NCBI RefSeq assembly: GCF_036898095.1
Contig: NC_090729.1
Coordinates: 62,957,282-63,021,281, forward strand
From: Palaemon carinicauda
Taxonomy: Eukaryota; Arthropoda; Malacostraca; Decapoda; Palaemonidae
Length of the DNA: 64,000 bases
Direction of reading: 5' to 3'
The translations under genes and the position numbers were made by a program. Below the pieces are notes generated by a model. It was given only the letters and a program-made list of their open reading frames with translations. It ran no database searches and was not told the DNA's origin. Positions within the stretch are counted from its first letter, which is position 1; the number at the start of each line of letters is the position of its first letter. Positions 1-10,510 of this stretch are shown here, piece after piece.

Positions 1-1852
1 AATATTCTGATTAGAAATCAGTTTATGTTTACTTCACAATATTAGATAAATTAAAGGGCTGGTGGTAGCACACTTTCTATCCTGAAAGGTTAGAACCCTT
101 ATCTTTGAGCTTCCCTGATCAGGAGACTCTATGGTGTTAATATTGGAAGGGAAGGCCACAGCTAATGGCCTGGGTAGGATACACAAATATGTGTCTTTTC
201 TATTTTCCTAGTCCAATCGGCGTCATGCCGGCTGGACCGTGCCTCCAGATACTAGCCATACTGGCAGCACAATTGCTGAACTACACTATATATTTATACA
301 GTAGCCAGTATTTTGCAATATAGTATATACTGCAAACAGAAAACTATAGTATGATCATACAGTAGTTAATTTCTAACATATCTTGGGTACCCTTGTGCAG
401 GCTTCTGCTGAGACCGAACCTATATTGAAAGGATAGAATTCCTTCAATACTCTGATTACAAATCAGTTACCCTTACCCCACGGTATTAAATAATTAGAAG
501 GGGCAGTTGCAATGTACACTTTTCTACCCCTAGGGGTTAGAACCCCTTCGCTCGAGTTGCCTTGATAAACGCAACTCTTTATATTTAATATTGGGGGGAG
601 GATACAGTAATTGCTTGCAAGGGATACACAAGTATATCTCCCTCTATTCCTTTCTAACTTACTATCCTAAGCTATAATAATTAAAAGATGACTATTACAT
701 ATTACTTATCAGGTGAGGAAATCAATTGTATACTCATTCTGCTTTCCTTTCTTTACAGGAGGAACCCCAAAGGAAATGTGTTGCAGTCTTCTACAATATT
801 AAGAGTAAGTACTTTTACAGTCATAATGCATGCAGGTTTCATGGCACCTGCAATATTATTTCCAAGTCCCTGCAATATTAGGACCCCCAAGTTTGCAATA
901 TCTGTCGGACATTAGTTTCCGAAGGTTTTGATAATCCCAAGTCAATGGAGTCTAGGGATGTGGCACGTAAGAAACTACGCAAGTGGGTAAGAGGGTTCCA
1001 GTAGATCTCTCCGTGACCATACCTACCTAACGATAGTATGCATAGCTTACTATTTCCGAAAGCAATAAGGGAAATAGTGGTGCCCCAGGCACGATTCACA
1101 CCTCCCTGCGTCCAGATAGCCTTCGGGACGGAGGGCAGGAAGGCACCACAGCAAGAAGTTGACAATATCGTGTCGGAATTTCTTCCGTCTGTGCCGGCTC
1201 TGGAGTCATTAACCTCGATTTCTTCACCTTCTACCCTTCTGTTGGACAAAATGGACCAGTTACTGGCCCATCTTCTAGGTATAAAGGAAAACTTTCGCAA
1301 ACAAGGCGAAATGTAGGCAACAAAACTCAAGATAGAGCTCCATGAAGCTCCACTTGTTGCCTCCCAAGGGTCATACAAGCGACCCAGAGACCAAGACCTC
1401 CCGACATGCTCCAAAACCAATCCCTGGAGGTACGCTGAGCTTATGCCGATTTTAGACGGCAAACTACATCGCCGAGAAGATGGGAGCTGTTCATTTAGAT
1501 GAAATCCAGTTTTGGAAGATCTTTAACACTTTCCCTAATTGCTTCATTCAACTGAAACATGAAACAACGTCAGGAAAAGGAACGGAACCAAAGGAGGTCA
1601 TGATTCCCTACCATGATAAGGCACAGGCAATCTTCTCAAGTAGCCTGAGGAAGGCGGGTTACTCATTGTCGAAAGTGTTCGCACCAAGTAAGAGACACCC
1701 TACCCTTCTTGCTCCTGCTTCAATAGCATGGCCCTTTACGTGTAAGGCATTTAAATCTGTTGCCAAGGCAGTGGAGGCAGGCAAACCATGTCCTGCAATT
1801 GAGGAGTGCAAGCCTCTGTCACTAGCCTTACCCATGCAGAAGGATTGGAAGG
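1..1852 (+). mobile_element. DIRS-1: partial DIRS-like retrotransposon (leader and gag)
   Basis: Leader plus gag of a DIRS-type retrotransposon that continues off the left edge of the window. The leader matches that of DIRS-C near 59.9-60.9 kb and DIRS-B near 37.5-37.9 kb. It holds one full and one partial copy of a ~420-bp module: the stretch at 1-230 (an imperfect ATTCTGATTAGAAATCAG motif, a GGTTAGAACCCTT-like motif, then the CATGCCGGCTGGACC end) is repeated in altered form at about 440-680. The element stops abruptly at 1852, where a Ty3/gypsy LTR begins inside gag. Sequence comparison with the other two copies was done by eye. Confidence 0.8.
774..1852 (+). pseudogene. DIRS gag-like protein, degraded and truncated
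   Basis: Relic of the first DIRS ORF (nucleocapsid-like protein). It aligns with the longer copies at 38018-39965, 60958-62841 and 33649-32278 (minus strand). The N-terminal Cys/His region is still visible from about 790 but is broken by an early stop near 880. The central region resumes near 1480 with the family motifs FWKIFNTFPNCFIQLKHE, DKAQAIFSSSLRKAGYS, KVFAPSKRHPTLLAPASI and FKSVAKAVEAGKPCPAIEE. It runs into the LTR after the residues QKDWK. Several frame changes are needed to read it, so no product is expected. The function of this protein family is inferred from its position in DIRS elements. Confidence 0.8.
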
Positions 1853-2335
1853 TGTTATGTATTATTGTAATAATGTACTATATTATATCAAGTGTTGCAT
1901 GTATTGCGCAACATTGCATCATATTGCATGAATAAGACATGTTATGCTTTGTACCTAAGAGTAATGATTTGTTTTGGTATTAGGATTCAAACATTTGTTG
2001 ATTACCTCAAAGATAGGATGTGATTCTTTATGGTTTTGTACTGGAGTAGGATTCAAGTCTTTTCAGAGCGATGCTCTTTTGTTTAGCAATGTTTTGGTTT
2101 TGTCAGATTGTGTATGACGCTCCACACACACTTGGGAGTCAGCAGTCATAGAACAATGTAGTCATAAGTTGCATTAAACTTATATTTTAAGAATACCAAC
2201 GTCTTATTCATCCCATACAAACAAATTGACGACAAGAGATAGGATCAGCTGAGAAATAATTACTAACAATTGTTCATCTATGTTACGGGTAATTATTATG
2301 GTTAATAGAACTTCCTACCAAAGTACCATATAACA
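1853..2335 (+). repeat. gypsy-1 5' LTR
   Basis: A 483-bp LTR that starts TGTTATGTATTATTG and ends TAACA, giving the usual TG...CA ends. It is recognised by its similarity to the copy at 6930 and, on the minus strand, to the one ending at 24759. Shared internal blocks include GATTACCTCAAAGAT, GGATGTGATTCTTT and ATAATTACTAA. It interrupts the DIRS-1 gag. No matching DIRS sequence follows the 3' LTR, so the target site duplication cannot be shown and the right flank has been rearranged. Confidence 0.85.
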
Positions 2336-2337
2336 AA

Positions 2338-2355
2338 TTGGTGACACCCAGGACG
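2338..2355 (+). other. Probable primer binding site of gypsy-1
   Basis: TTGGTGACACCCAGGACG directly follows the 5' LTR. TGGTGAC-type sites are common in Ty3/gypsy elements of the CsRn1-like kind, where the primer is thought to be a tRNA-Trp; the exact tRNA was not tested. Confidence 0.55.
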
Positions 2356-2538
2356 ACGGACACAAGCAGGGAGAAACATTGGACCTTATGTACAAGGACA
2401 GCCAGCACAAGAGAAGGTCCGTTTTTACATTAGGGGACAAGAGTAAAATCGCCCAATGAAGATTGTACAAGCAGCAGAACAGGAATTTCATCAAACAAAC
2501 AAGTAAGGGTGAAATTTAAAGTTGGGTAAGCAATCAAA

Positions 2539-2764
2539 ATGCCTTTTAATATAGAACACTCAAAAAGTTTCAGCATCACTGCTGAGCCCAATTCTGTTGC
2601 AACACGATGGCAATAGTGGTGTGAGGAATTTAAGATTTATTTAGAAGCATTAGGGAACATGAATGATGCCCAAAAGAAGGCATTATTACTTCATACAGCA
2701 GGTAGAGAAGTTCGGGAAGTGTTTAAGACTTTGCAGACTACAGATGACACAAGTGAAGCTGCAA
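2539..2764 (+). pseudogene. Ty3/gypsy gag, N-terminal part (gypsy-1)
   Basis: The reading frame begins at ATG 2539, 200 bp after the LTR, as expected for gag. It has an in-frame stop at about residue 26, after TRWQ, then WCEEFKIYLEALG, which is the conserved W...F..Y gag core seen in many Ty3/gypsy elements. The frame stops where the TTAA element inserted (TTAA at 2765-2768). Gag resumes at 5959. Removing the insert and one TTAA copy brings the two halves back into the same frame. Confidence 0.8.
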
Positions 2765-2768
2765 TTAA

Positions 2769-5700
2769 CCCTGGATAGGTACGCTCCTCGGACACCCCTT
2801 TAAGGGTATACTCGGACGCGAACGACCCCGACGCCAAAAAAAATTCTTGAAAAATCAGTTTTTGCAGTAACCTCCTTTTTTCTTTTGCCAAAAAAAAACT
2901 TCAATGAATGCTTAAAACAACTGTAATGATAAATACTACTCATCTGCAGAAAAACTATTTATTATAAATATTTTAAAAAATTAAGTAGAAAAAAAAGACC
3001 TGACATAAAAATTCATAAAAAAAAAAGTTTATACATATATACACAAATCCTTTTAGGAATTGATTCTTGAATGTTTAGGACACATCTTGATGTATTTTGG
3101 ATGAAGTCAGACCCATGGAGGTGAAGATCTGAAATGAGAAAAAAAGAGTAACTTTTTTTGGCCAAAAAAATTTGTCCAAATTTCATGAATTTTTTTGGGT
3201 ACCCAAATGAAATAGGAAGTGGCTAATTTTTTTAGGGAATAAACATATGTTATCCTAAAATAGAAATATGTAAAAAAATCTTCATTATTTTGTAAATTAC
3301 ATTTATATCAGGGGCCATATCTAAAGGTAATTTTTTGAGTACTTAGAAATTTCGTAAAAAAATACATATATTTAATATATAATATAATATTTATGCAGGT
3401 AAAAATATACCAAAATATCACAAATTCTATAGGGAACAAGAATATATATAGATAGGGCAGCTTACGCTTCGGATATGTCCACAAAATGGCCGCCAACCAC
3501 ACTGACTCAGACTCCCTAATCTGCCACTTGAAATGTAGGAAGGGTATGTCAATTTCAAGGTGTTATTTACTAATCTAATTATTATTGGATATGCATAAAA
3601 ATTGTATGGTGGGTTGCTGGATAATTGTCGATTATTTTACGACTATAAAATTGAAATTCTGACCCAAAAAATTTTTTTTGAAGGGAAATAAAATCGAAAA
3701 AAAAAATGTAAAACAATATAATATTTTAGCTAAAAAAATTTGATGATATTCAATCAAAAAAAAGTAAACAAATTTTTCCGACAAATAAACATCTAGAGGA
3801 ATCATTACTCTGTGATAGTTCCTTAGTACGTAGTAATTTTGAAAGAATTGGGAAAAAACGAAAAAATGGCAATCACCGGAAAATCGAACACATACCTATA
3901 TATACGCCATATCTGGCTAAAAAAAAGATAGGCATGGGTAGCCAGATTATCTAGAAACACTTTCCAACACTATAAAAATATAAGTTTTGCGACACTACTT
4001 GCCAATTCCTTACAGTAACATGACTAAGCGAAAAAATGCAAAACAAATAAAAAGGGGCACTCGCGGAAAAATGGCTAACATTCTAATATACGGCATTTCA
4101 GAAAAAAAAAAATTCAGCCACGTGCTAGGCAAACCACCAAGGCACATTTTCCGACAAATAAACATCTAAATGAATCATTACTCTGTGATAGTTCCTTAGT
4201 ACGTAGTAATTTTGAAAGAAATGGGAAAAAACGAAAAAATGGCAATCACAGGAAAATCGAACACATACCTATATATACGCCATATCTGGCTAAAAAAAAA
4301 AAAAAGATAGGCATGGGTAGCCAGATCATCTAGAAACACTTTCCAACACTATAAAATTATAAGTTTTGCGACACTACTTGCCAATTCCTTACGGTAACAT
4401 GACTAAGCAAAAAAATGCAAAACAAATAAAAAGGGGCACTCGTGGAAAAATGGCCATTCTAATATACGGCATTTCAGAAAAAAAAAATTTCAGCCACGTG
4501 CTAGGCAAACCATCAAGGCACATTTTCCGATAAATAAATATCTAAATGAATCATTACTCTGTGATAGTTCCTTAGTACGTAGTAATTTTGAAAGAAATGG
4601 GAAAAAACGAAAAAATGGCAATCACAGGAAAATCGAACACATACTTATATATACGCCATATCTGGCTAAAAAAAAAATAGGCATGGGTAGCCAGATCATC
4701 TAGAAACACTTTCCAACACTATAAAAATATAAGTTTTGCGACACTACTTGCCAATTCCTTACGGTAACATGACTAAGCAAAAAAATGCAAAACAAATAAA
4801 AAGGGGCACTCGCGGAAAAATGCCCAACATTCTAATATACGGCATCTCAGATAAAAAAAAAGACATGCACGTGTTAGCCCAACCATCAAGGCACACTTTC
4901 TAACACATAAACATGAAAAAAAAATCAATAATATACGGCAATTCCTTACTACATAGTAAATTTTTACAAATATTGAAAAAAAAACAGAAATTGGCAACCG
5001 CAGTTAAATACCCAATTTACCAATAACTACGTCGTATCTGACAAAAACAAAATCACGCATGGGTAGCCAGATCATCTAGACACACTTTCCAACACTAAAA
5101 AAGCAAAAGTTTTACGACACTATTTCGCAATATCTTACGGAAAAATGACTTGGCAAAAAAATGAAAAAAAATGAAAAAGGGGTACTCGCGGTAAAATGCC
5201 CGACATTCTAATATACGGCATCTCAGATAAAAAAAAAGACATGCACGTGTTAGCCCAACCATCAAGGCACACTTTCTAACACATAAACATGAAAAAAAAA
5301 ATGAATAATATACGGCAATTCCTTACTACGTAGTAATTTTTACAAATATTGAAAAAAAACAGAAATTGGTAACCACAGTTAAATACCCAATATACCAATA
5401 ACTACGTCGTATCTGACAAAAACAAAGTCATGCGTGGGTAGCCAGATCATCTAGACACACTTTCCAACACTAAACAAGCAAAAGTTTTACGACACTATTT
5501 GGCAATATCTTACGGAAAAATGACTTGGCAAAAAAATGAAAAAAAATGAAAAAGGGGCACTCGCGGTAAAATGGTCCTCGTGGTGATGAACGACATTTTA
5601 ACTAAAAAAAAAATCATGCACATGGTAGCCAAACAATCCACCAAGACTTTCCACAACTGATAACCTATACAAGTTGCACCATTCTACGACAATTCCATAA

Positions 5701-5958
5701 TACGTAATAACTTTGATAATTATGCAAACTACCTTAGAAGGGTAAACTCGGTCGCGCTCGACCCCGACGCGTCTCAGAAATCGGGGAAGGAGTACAGCTA
5801 CAGCAATGCACATCTAGACACTACTAGAGCGTGTAGGGGAGACACCTCCTGCAGGTCGATCACCCACAAATTCAGTCACGGGGGTGAGTCACGTGAGAAA
5901 AACCTGTTTTTTTTTTTGACGCTCGGGGTCGCGAACGACCCATCGTACCTATCCAGGG
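2769..5958. mobile_element. Non-autonomous piggyBac-like element, 3190 bp, with TTAA target duplication
   Basis: Both ends carry the perfect 15-bp inverted repeat CCCTGGATAGGTACG (2769-2783 and, inverted, 5944-5958) flanked by TTAA (2765-2768 and 5959-5962). TTAA targets and CCC-type termini are the mark of the piggyBac superfamily. Subterminal GC-rich blocks containing GACCCCGACGC lie near 2820 and, as a direct copy, near 5760; another is inverted near 5930. No transposase-like frame was found, so it would move only in trans. The interior is a satellite array (3777-5647) plus AT-rich filler at 2840-3776. The split gag gives the empty-site reading frame. Confidence 0.88.
3777..5647. repeat. 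Tandem satellite, five ~374-bp units, each a diverged dimer
   Basis: Equivalent points lie at 3777, 4149, 4525, 4897, 5274 and 5647, giving periods of 372, 376, 372, 377 and 373 bp. Each unit has two related halves of ~182-191 bp (second halves start at about 3959 and 4340). Both halves show a TTCCTTA block, then GAAAAAATG, a GGAAAA block, TATACG(C/G)CAT, an A-run, a GCCA/CTAGG block, and a TTTCC(A/G)ACA start. Units 1-3 are closest to each other; units 4-5 form a second subtype. Unit 5 holds the 14-bp palindrome TTACTACGTAGTAA at 5323-5336. Confidence 0.85.
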
Positions 5959-5962
5959 TTAA

Positions 5963-6947
5963 GGCTCTTACCACATATTTTGCACCTCAGGTCAATAAAT
6001 TTTTTGAAAGATACCAGTTTTCAGCGCAGGCTTATCAGAAAGAAAATGAAAGTTTAGATGCATTTGTGACTAAACTAAAAAATTTAGCCGTTTCATGTGA
6101 ATTTCTAGAGTTAGAAAATGTTATCATAGATCAAGTAATTGCACATTGTACATCAGAAGAGCTAAGAAAGAAATTATTGCAAGATAAAGATTCAACATTA
6201 GAAAAGGTATTGATAATAGGCAGATCTTTAGAAACATCAAATAGGCAAAGTAACATAATAGGTAGTTCTACAAGCAATAGAATGGAAAATTCTAAAACTA
6301 ATACAGTAGGTTCTAAGTGGAAAACCAATGAGAATCAGAGAAGGAATATGTCAAAGCCTAGTCATAGAAAAGGGCCTAACACTAATGTTCATAAATATCA
6401 GAATCAGGCTTATACACAGAAACAACAGGAAAAACCCAAGTGTTATAGGTGTGGTAAAACTGATCATCTTGCATACGAAGCAAAGAAATGCCCTGCTACT
6501 GGACAGACATGCCAGAATTGCAGAAAGATGGGTCATTTTGCAACTGTTTGTAGATTCCCTAAACAGTACGCAAAGAAAATAAATGCTACAGTTGATACTA
6601 TTGGTCAAGAAAATAATGCGGAAAATTTTCATGATAATCAGGATAAGTCAGAAACTGATTTTGCCTTTCGCATAAATTCTGTCAATAAAAATACAAAGAA
6701 ACATATCATGGTAGAAGTAATCATTAACTGTAAACCAATTTTGATGCAAGTTGACATAGCAGCCGATGTATCAATTATGTCTGAGAGAACAGCTAAAAGC
6801 ATTCCTAATTTGTTATTAGAAGGAACAAATAGAGTTTTGAAAGGTTATAATGGTTTTGATATTCAGATGATAGGTGCTTCGATTAGATTTATAAAGATTT
6901 TTACAATGTCAAGTGAAGGGGGAGGAGACTGTTATGTATTATTGTAA
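5963..6947 (+). pseudogene. Ty3/gypsy gag C-terminal part and start of protease (gypsy-1)
   Basis: Continuation of the gypsy-1 gag. After the capsid-like region (LDAFVTKLKNLAVSCEF, then EELRKKLLQDKDSTLEKVL) come two zinc knuckles: CYRCGKTDHLAYEAKKC, in which the last spacing is 7 rather than the usual 4, and CQNCRKMGHFATVC, a standard CX2CX4HX4C. A retropepsin start follows (MQVDIAADVSIMS), where the usual D-T/S-G reads D-I-A. The frame then runs directly into the polypurine tract: the rest of protease, RT, RNase H and integrase are missing. Compared with gypsy-3, the deletion joins near 6884. Confidence 0.88.
6911..6929 (+). other. Polypurine tract of gypsy-1
   Basis: AAGTGAAGGGGGAGGAGAC lies directly before the 3' LTR. 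The same arrangement, AGTTAAGGGGGAGGACAC, precedes the LTR of gypsy-3 on the minus strand (24760-24778). Confidence 0.8.
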
Positions 6948-7529
6948 TAATGTACTGTATTACCTCAAATGTTACGTGTATTACGCAACATTGCATCATA
7001 TTGCATAGATGAAACATGTTCGAGAATGTATATAACTGAAATGATGTATTTTGATATTAGGGTTCAAGCATTTATTGATTACCTCAAAGATGGGATGTGA
7101 TTCTTTGTACTTTTGTATAAGAGTAGGATTTAAGTCTTTGGAGAAGCGATGCTCTATTGGTCGATCATATGTTTTGGTTCTTGAGTTTGTTTATGAGACG
7201 TTCACTTGGGAGTCGGTTGTTAGCAGAGTCAGAGAAATGTAACCAAAAAAAAAGTCCATTAAATGTATTTTTAAGGATAACAACGTATCATTAAACCCCA
7301 TCGAGAAAAATCAGAGACATCAGATGGAATCCCCTGGATAATTACTAATAATTATTAACTCATTTTGGGTGAGTAATATGGTGAAATCATCTGACAACTT
7401 ATGACCAACACTACAGTTGGACATTAGACATACTGCCATAACCAATGGGTCAACTACACACAGAAATTGGCAGAATTATCGGGGAGAGTTATGAACTCTT
7501 TACCATTTAAAGATATGCCATACAGAACA
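6930..7529 (+). repeat. gypsy-1 3' LTR (right end approximate)
   Basis: Starts TGTTATGTATTATTG like the 5' LTR and shares GATTACCTCAAAGATGGGA and GGATAATTACTAA blocks. The right end is uncertain: ACA at 7529 followed by a PBS-like AATTGACGACAAG is one choice, but an end near 7410 would match the 5' LTR length. The two LTRs are clearly diverged, so the insertion is old or the copy is mosaic. Confidence 0.65.
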
Positions 7530-7887
7530 AATTGACGACAAGATACATCACCAGGAAGTTGCAGAGATGCCATGTTACGAACTGATGACTTACTCAGATA
7601 TATAATTTCACTTAGGCCAATTTTCAACAATCGTATAGATATTTTCATAGAAATTTCACGTAAATCATTAACTAATAAAAATAATTCAGTAATCATTCAT
7701 TTAATAACTCATATCTTAAAATTAATTGACTCTTCTTCAGGAAATATCTCCTAATAAAAAATTTTGTGGTTATATACAAAAGTTGTTTGTATATTATAAA
7801 CAAATATTATGTGTGTGTGTGTGTGTGTGTACCGAAATCATTGCTTACAATGGTTTTTAGTGCAAGTCATACAGAGGCACTTTTCGG
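7530..7887. other. No gene seen; contains a short (GT)n run
   Basis: AT-rich sequence with a (GT)10 run at about 7811-7830. A small frame at 7572-7754 has no recognisable motif and I do not support it as a gene. The part next to the LTR resembles an LTR-internal block of gypsy-1. Confidence 0.5.
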
Positions 7888-8937
7888 CAGTGTAAAATCC
7901 GGACGTCGGACGTCAGATGCCGTCCTGGAGAATAGAAAACCGTTTTTATTACCATAATACATCACTTTTTTGACACTGGTAATTTTCACTTATACTTTCT
8001 GTTATTTCCTAAATAAATGTTCGCAAAATATTGACTTATTTTCATTTTATTGAGAATAATCTCAATCGGACGTCAACATTACACTACATCACACTTACAT
8101 GCTTATATGTAAAACTGCTTTTGTTGTATTTCTACTTGTAGTCTCATGTAACTTTTAAAATAAACTATTCTAACATGTTGTTTGTTTGGTCGAGACAAGT
8201 GCAATTAGGATATCATTGTTGTAAATTTCTTGAATTTTTTTGTGTCTGTGATAAAACTTTTTACATTTACCTTTACATTAATTTTAATATTTACCTTTTC
8301 TTAATTGTTTTATTATTTCTTTCAATTGAGTATATTTGCTTATATTTATGGTTATGGGAAATAATATGGTGTAGGGTGGTGGATTAGTTGGTTAGACTGT
8401 CAACTGCCTCCCCGTGGCTCTGACTGGGCAACAGGCACAGGCTATTATAAAACGAATAAAAACAAATTGATTGATAAAATTTCAGTACATTTCAAGAGAA
8501 ATAGGCTTCATTTCGTACATGTAGTATCCTGTGTCTGGCTAAAGCTGGCAACATTTTAATTGGTAGTGGATCATACTAAACCTATTGGTAACTAAATGCT
8601 GGGTAAAGGGAGTGGTAGGCCCTTTCTCCTTGTGTTACTTTACAGCCGGGTAAATTCTTATCTATGACTGCTGATTGGCAACGTCCGGCTTTTATCCTAA
8701 GAGGGTAAAATAGAGGGCAGTTAAATAGTGTAATGTTGACGTGCGATTGAGATTATTCTTAGTAACATGAAAATAAACTAATATTTTTCGAACATTTATT
8801 CAGAAAAGAACAGAAAGTATCAGTGAACATTACCAGTTACAAAAAAAGAGGTGTATTTTCGCGTCCTTCCCGGTGATACAAGCGAATTTCTATTCTCCCG
8901 GACGGCATCCGACGTCTGACGTCCGGATTTTACACTG
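7888..8937. mobile_element. Fold-back element with ~210-bp terminal inverted repeats
   Basis: The left arm (7888 to ~8097) begins CAGTGTAAAATCCGGACGTC and the right arm (~8728 to 8937) ends with its inverse. Arms stay alignable to the CAACATTACACTA block, with indels. The tips carry a repeated GGACGTC motif. No coding capacity is seen in the ~630-bp middle. CAG...CTG ends suggest a hAT relationship, but the 8-bp flanks (CTTTTCGG and TGCCGTCT) do not match, so the superfamily is open. It interrupts the gag of gypsy-2. Confidence 0.75.
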
Positions 8938-9061
8938 TGCCGTCTAAGCCTATGGCAATTTCATAGTTAATAAAAGCTTCTGTAAATTTCTTCCATTTGA
9001 GGGCTACATTAGTAATTGCACTAAAGTCCATAGCACTCGGTGGAGTTAGCTGTACATTCAT
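8938..9061 (-). pseudogene. Ty3/gypsy gag N-terminus (gypsy-2), truncated
   Basis: Minus-strand frame from ATG 9061: it reads MNVQLTPPSAMDF then ALKWKKFTEAFINYEIAIGL, the typical start of an arthropod Ty3/gypsy gag (a W..F...F..Y pattern). It lies about 185 bp downstream of its PBS, in the right orientation. The frame is cut by the fold-back element at 8937, and no continuation was recognised on the other side. Confidence 0.65.
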
Positions 9062-9261
9062 CATTCATCTTTATGGTACAAAACTACCTTAACTATGATG
9101 AGAAAAAAAAAACTTATCCTACTGGGAAAAATTATGCACGTTGGCAAAAAGCGTAGCCTAGGACATCAACAAACTGGTCCGCCGTAACTTGTAAGTTGTC
9201 ACTTACCCTCATTTCTTCTTTAATCCAGCTTATATGTAGATAAGAACCACTCCTGACACCA

Positions 9262-9834
9262 TGTTATGGGTTCTGATTGATAAGCTGAGGGTAATTAACC
9301 TTGCAAGGACAGTAAGACAAACGTGACCAAGATCAACTGATACTTTATTCAAATGTGCATGGGAGTATATCACAAGGTGCGGACGGAAAGGTAGGATGGC
9401 GCTGGCGCCAAATCAGAATGAAGTGCCTGCCAAAATATATGTGTTTTCTTACACTTACAAATATACGAATTATGAGTTAACAGAAACATGTAATGAAATG
9501 ATACATATGTCAAAATGTAGCTCTGATAGAGCGGAATACATATACATGGGAAACCACGGTGTGGCGAAAGGAGAATTCAAATAAGTGAGCAGTTTGTTGA
9601 TTTTCTGGACGACGAAGGGAGCGGTTTCCTTACAACCTTAGTTTATTATACAAGTTATACAGCAATGCCGAGCCAACATGTGGAGGGCAGGGAGAATGCG
9701 GAAGACTCTGTGGTCACGTGACTTACCCAAACATAAACAACAGATATAATTTACAAACTTAGACAGCGTACCAAACAATATTCATACACTGATTACATAC
9801 GAAATCCTGACCACAACATTCACCTAGTGTTACA
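9262..9834 (-). repeat. gypsy-2 5' LTR with adjacent PBS
   Basis: Read on the minus strand, a 573-bp block starts TGTAACACTAGGTGAATG, contains an AATAAA signal near 9345, and ends AACCCATAACA. It is followed at 9261-9247 by TGGTGTCAGGAGTGG, a TGGTGTCA-type primer binding site common in Ty3/gypsy elements, and then by a gag start. No second LTR copy is in the window, so the boundaries rest on TG...CA ends and the PBS. Confidence 0.6.
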
Positions 9835-10510
9835 CTCCTCACCAGAACGGATCAGCAGAAAGGCTGTTTACAGCATTATTTGAAATGGCCAGGAGTTTAC
9901 TTTTAGATTCGAATTTACCGGAATATATGTGGACCAATGACGTTATGTCATCAGCGTATGTCAGAAATATGAGTTACAATCATATATTAGAGAAATCTGT
10001 GTTGAAGCTTTCGCAGGAAGGGCAATTCTAAGCAAGATTTGTGTGTTTGGTTCTCAATGGTTTACTCTTTTGAATGATAGGAAAGAATTAGATGTTGAAA
10101 CTGAGAAAAAGAGTACTTGTTGGATTTGATAGAGGAAGTCCTCTTTATCTGGTATATTTTCCTTCTCAAAACAAAATGAAAAGTCTTGTCTGTAAGATAT
10201 ATAGAGAAATTTCTTGACAAATAAAATGTTTATGATGATGATGATGATCATATCAGAAAAGATAATGTCAAACTTGACACTACTGTGAGTGAGAATACTG
10301 TAGAATCAAATGTTCCTGAACAGTAGAAAGAAGAGAAAGAATGATGATACCCAAGTAGAGAACGTTTTAGGCCTAAGTATCTTAATGATTATGTGGAATG
10401 TTTGTCAGATCATGCAAATATAACTAATGATTATTGTTATCATATTAGTTATGAACTTCAAACATATGATGATGCTATGAGATGTGAAGAATCTAATGAA
10501 TGAAGAAAAG
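9835..10510 (+). pseudogene. Ty1/copia integrase relic
   Basis: The frame from about 9828 to the stop at 10029 reads YTPHQNGSAERLF, ALFEMARSLLLDSNLPEYMW, then SAYVRNMSYN: the conserved end of the Ty1/copia integrase core (catalytic Glu in SAER). After a frame change come VCLVLNGLLF-like and LDVETEKKSTCWI-type remnants, and near 10360-10480 the block RPKYLNDYVECLSD, matching the PKYLDDYV region between integrase and RT. Multiple stops and frameshifts. The 5' side is cut by the gypsy-2 LTR and no RT follows. This is the only copia trace in the window. Confidence 0.75.

Noticed and set aside
878..1462. 194-codon minus-strand frame over the DIRS-1 gag
   Set aside because: It mirrors the DIRS gag on the opposite strand; similar antisense frames occur at 38086-38601 and 61272-61574, so it is a composition shadow of gag.
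8370..8460. Possible tRNA or SINE head
   Set aside because: There is an A-box-like stretch, but no B box and no credible cloverleaf.
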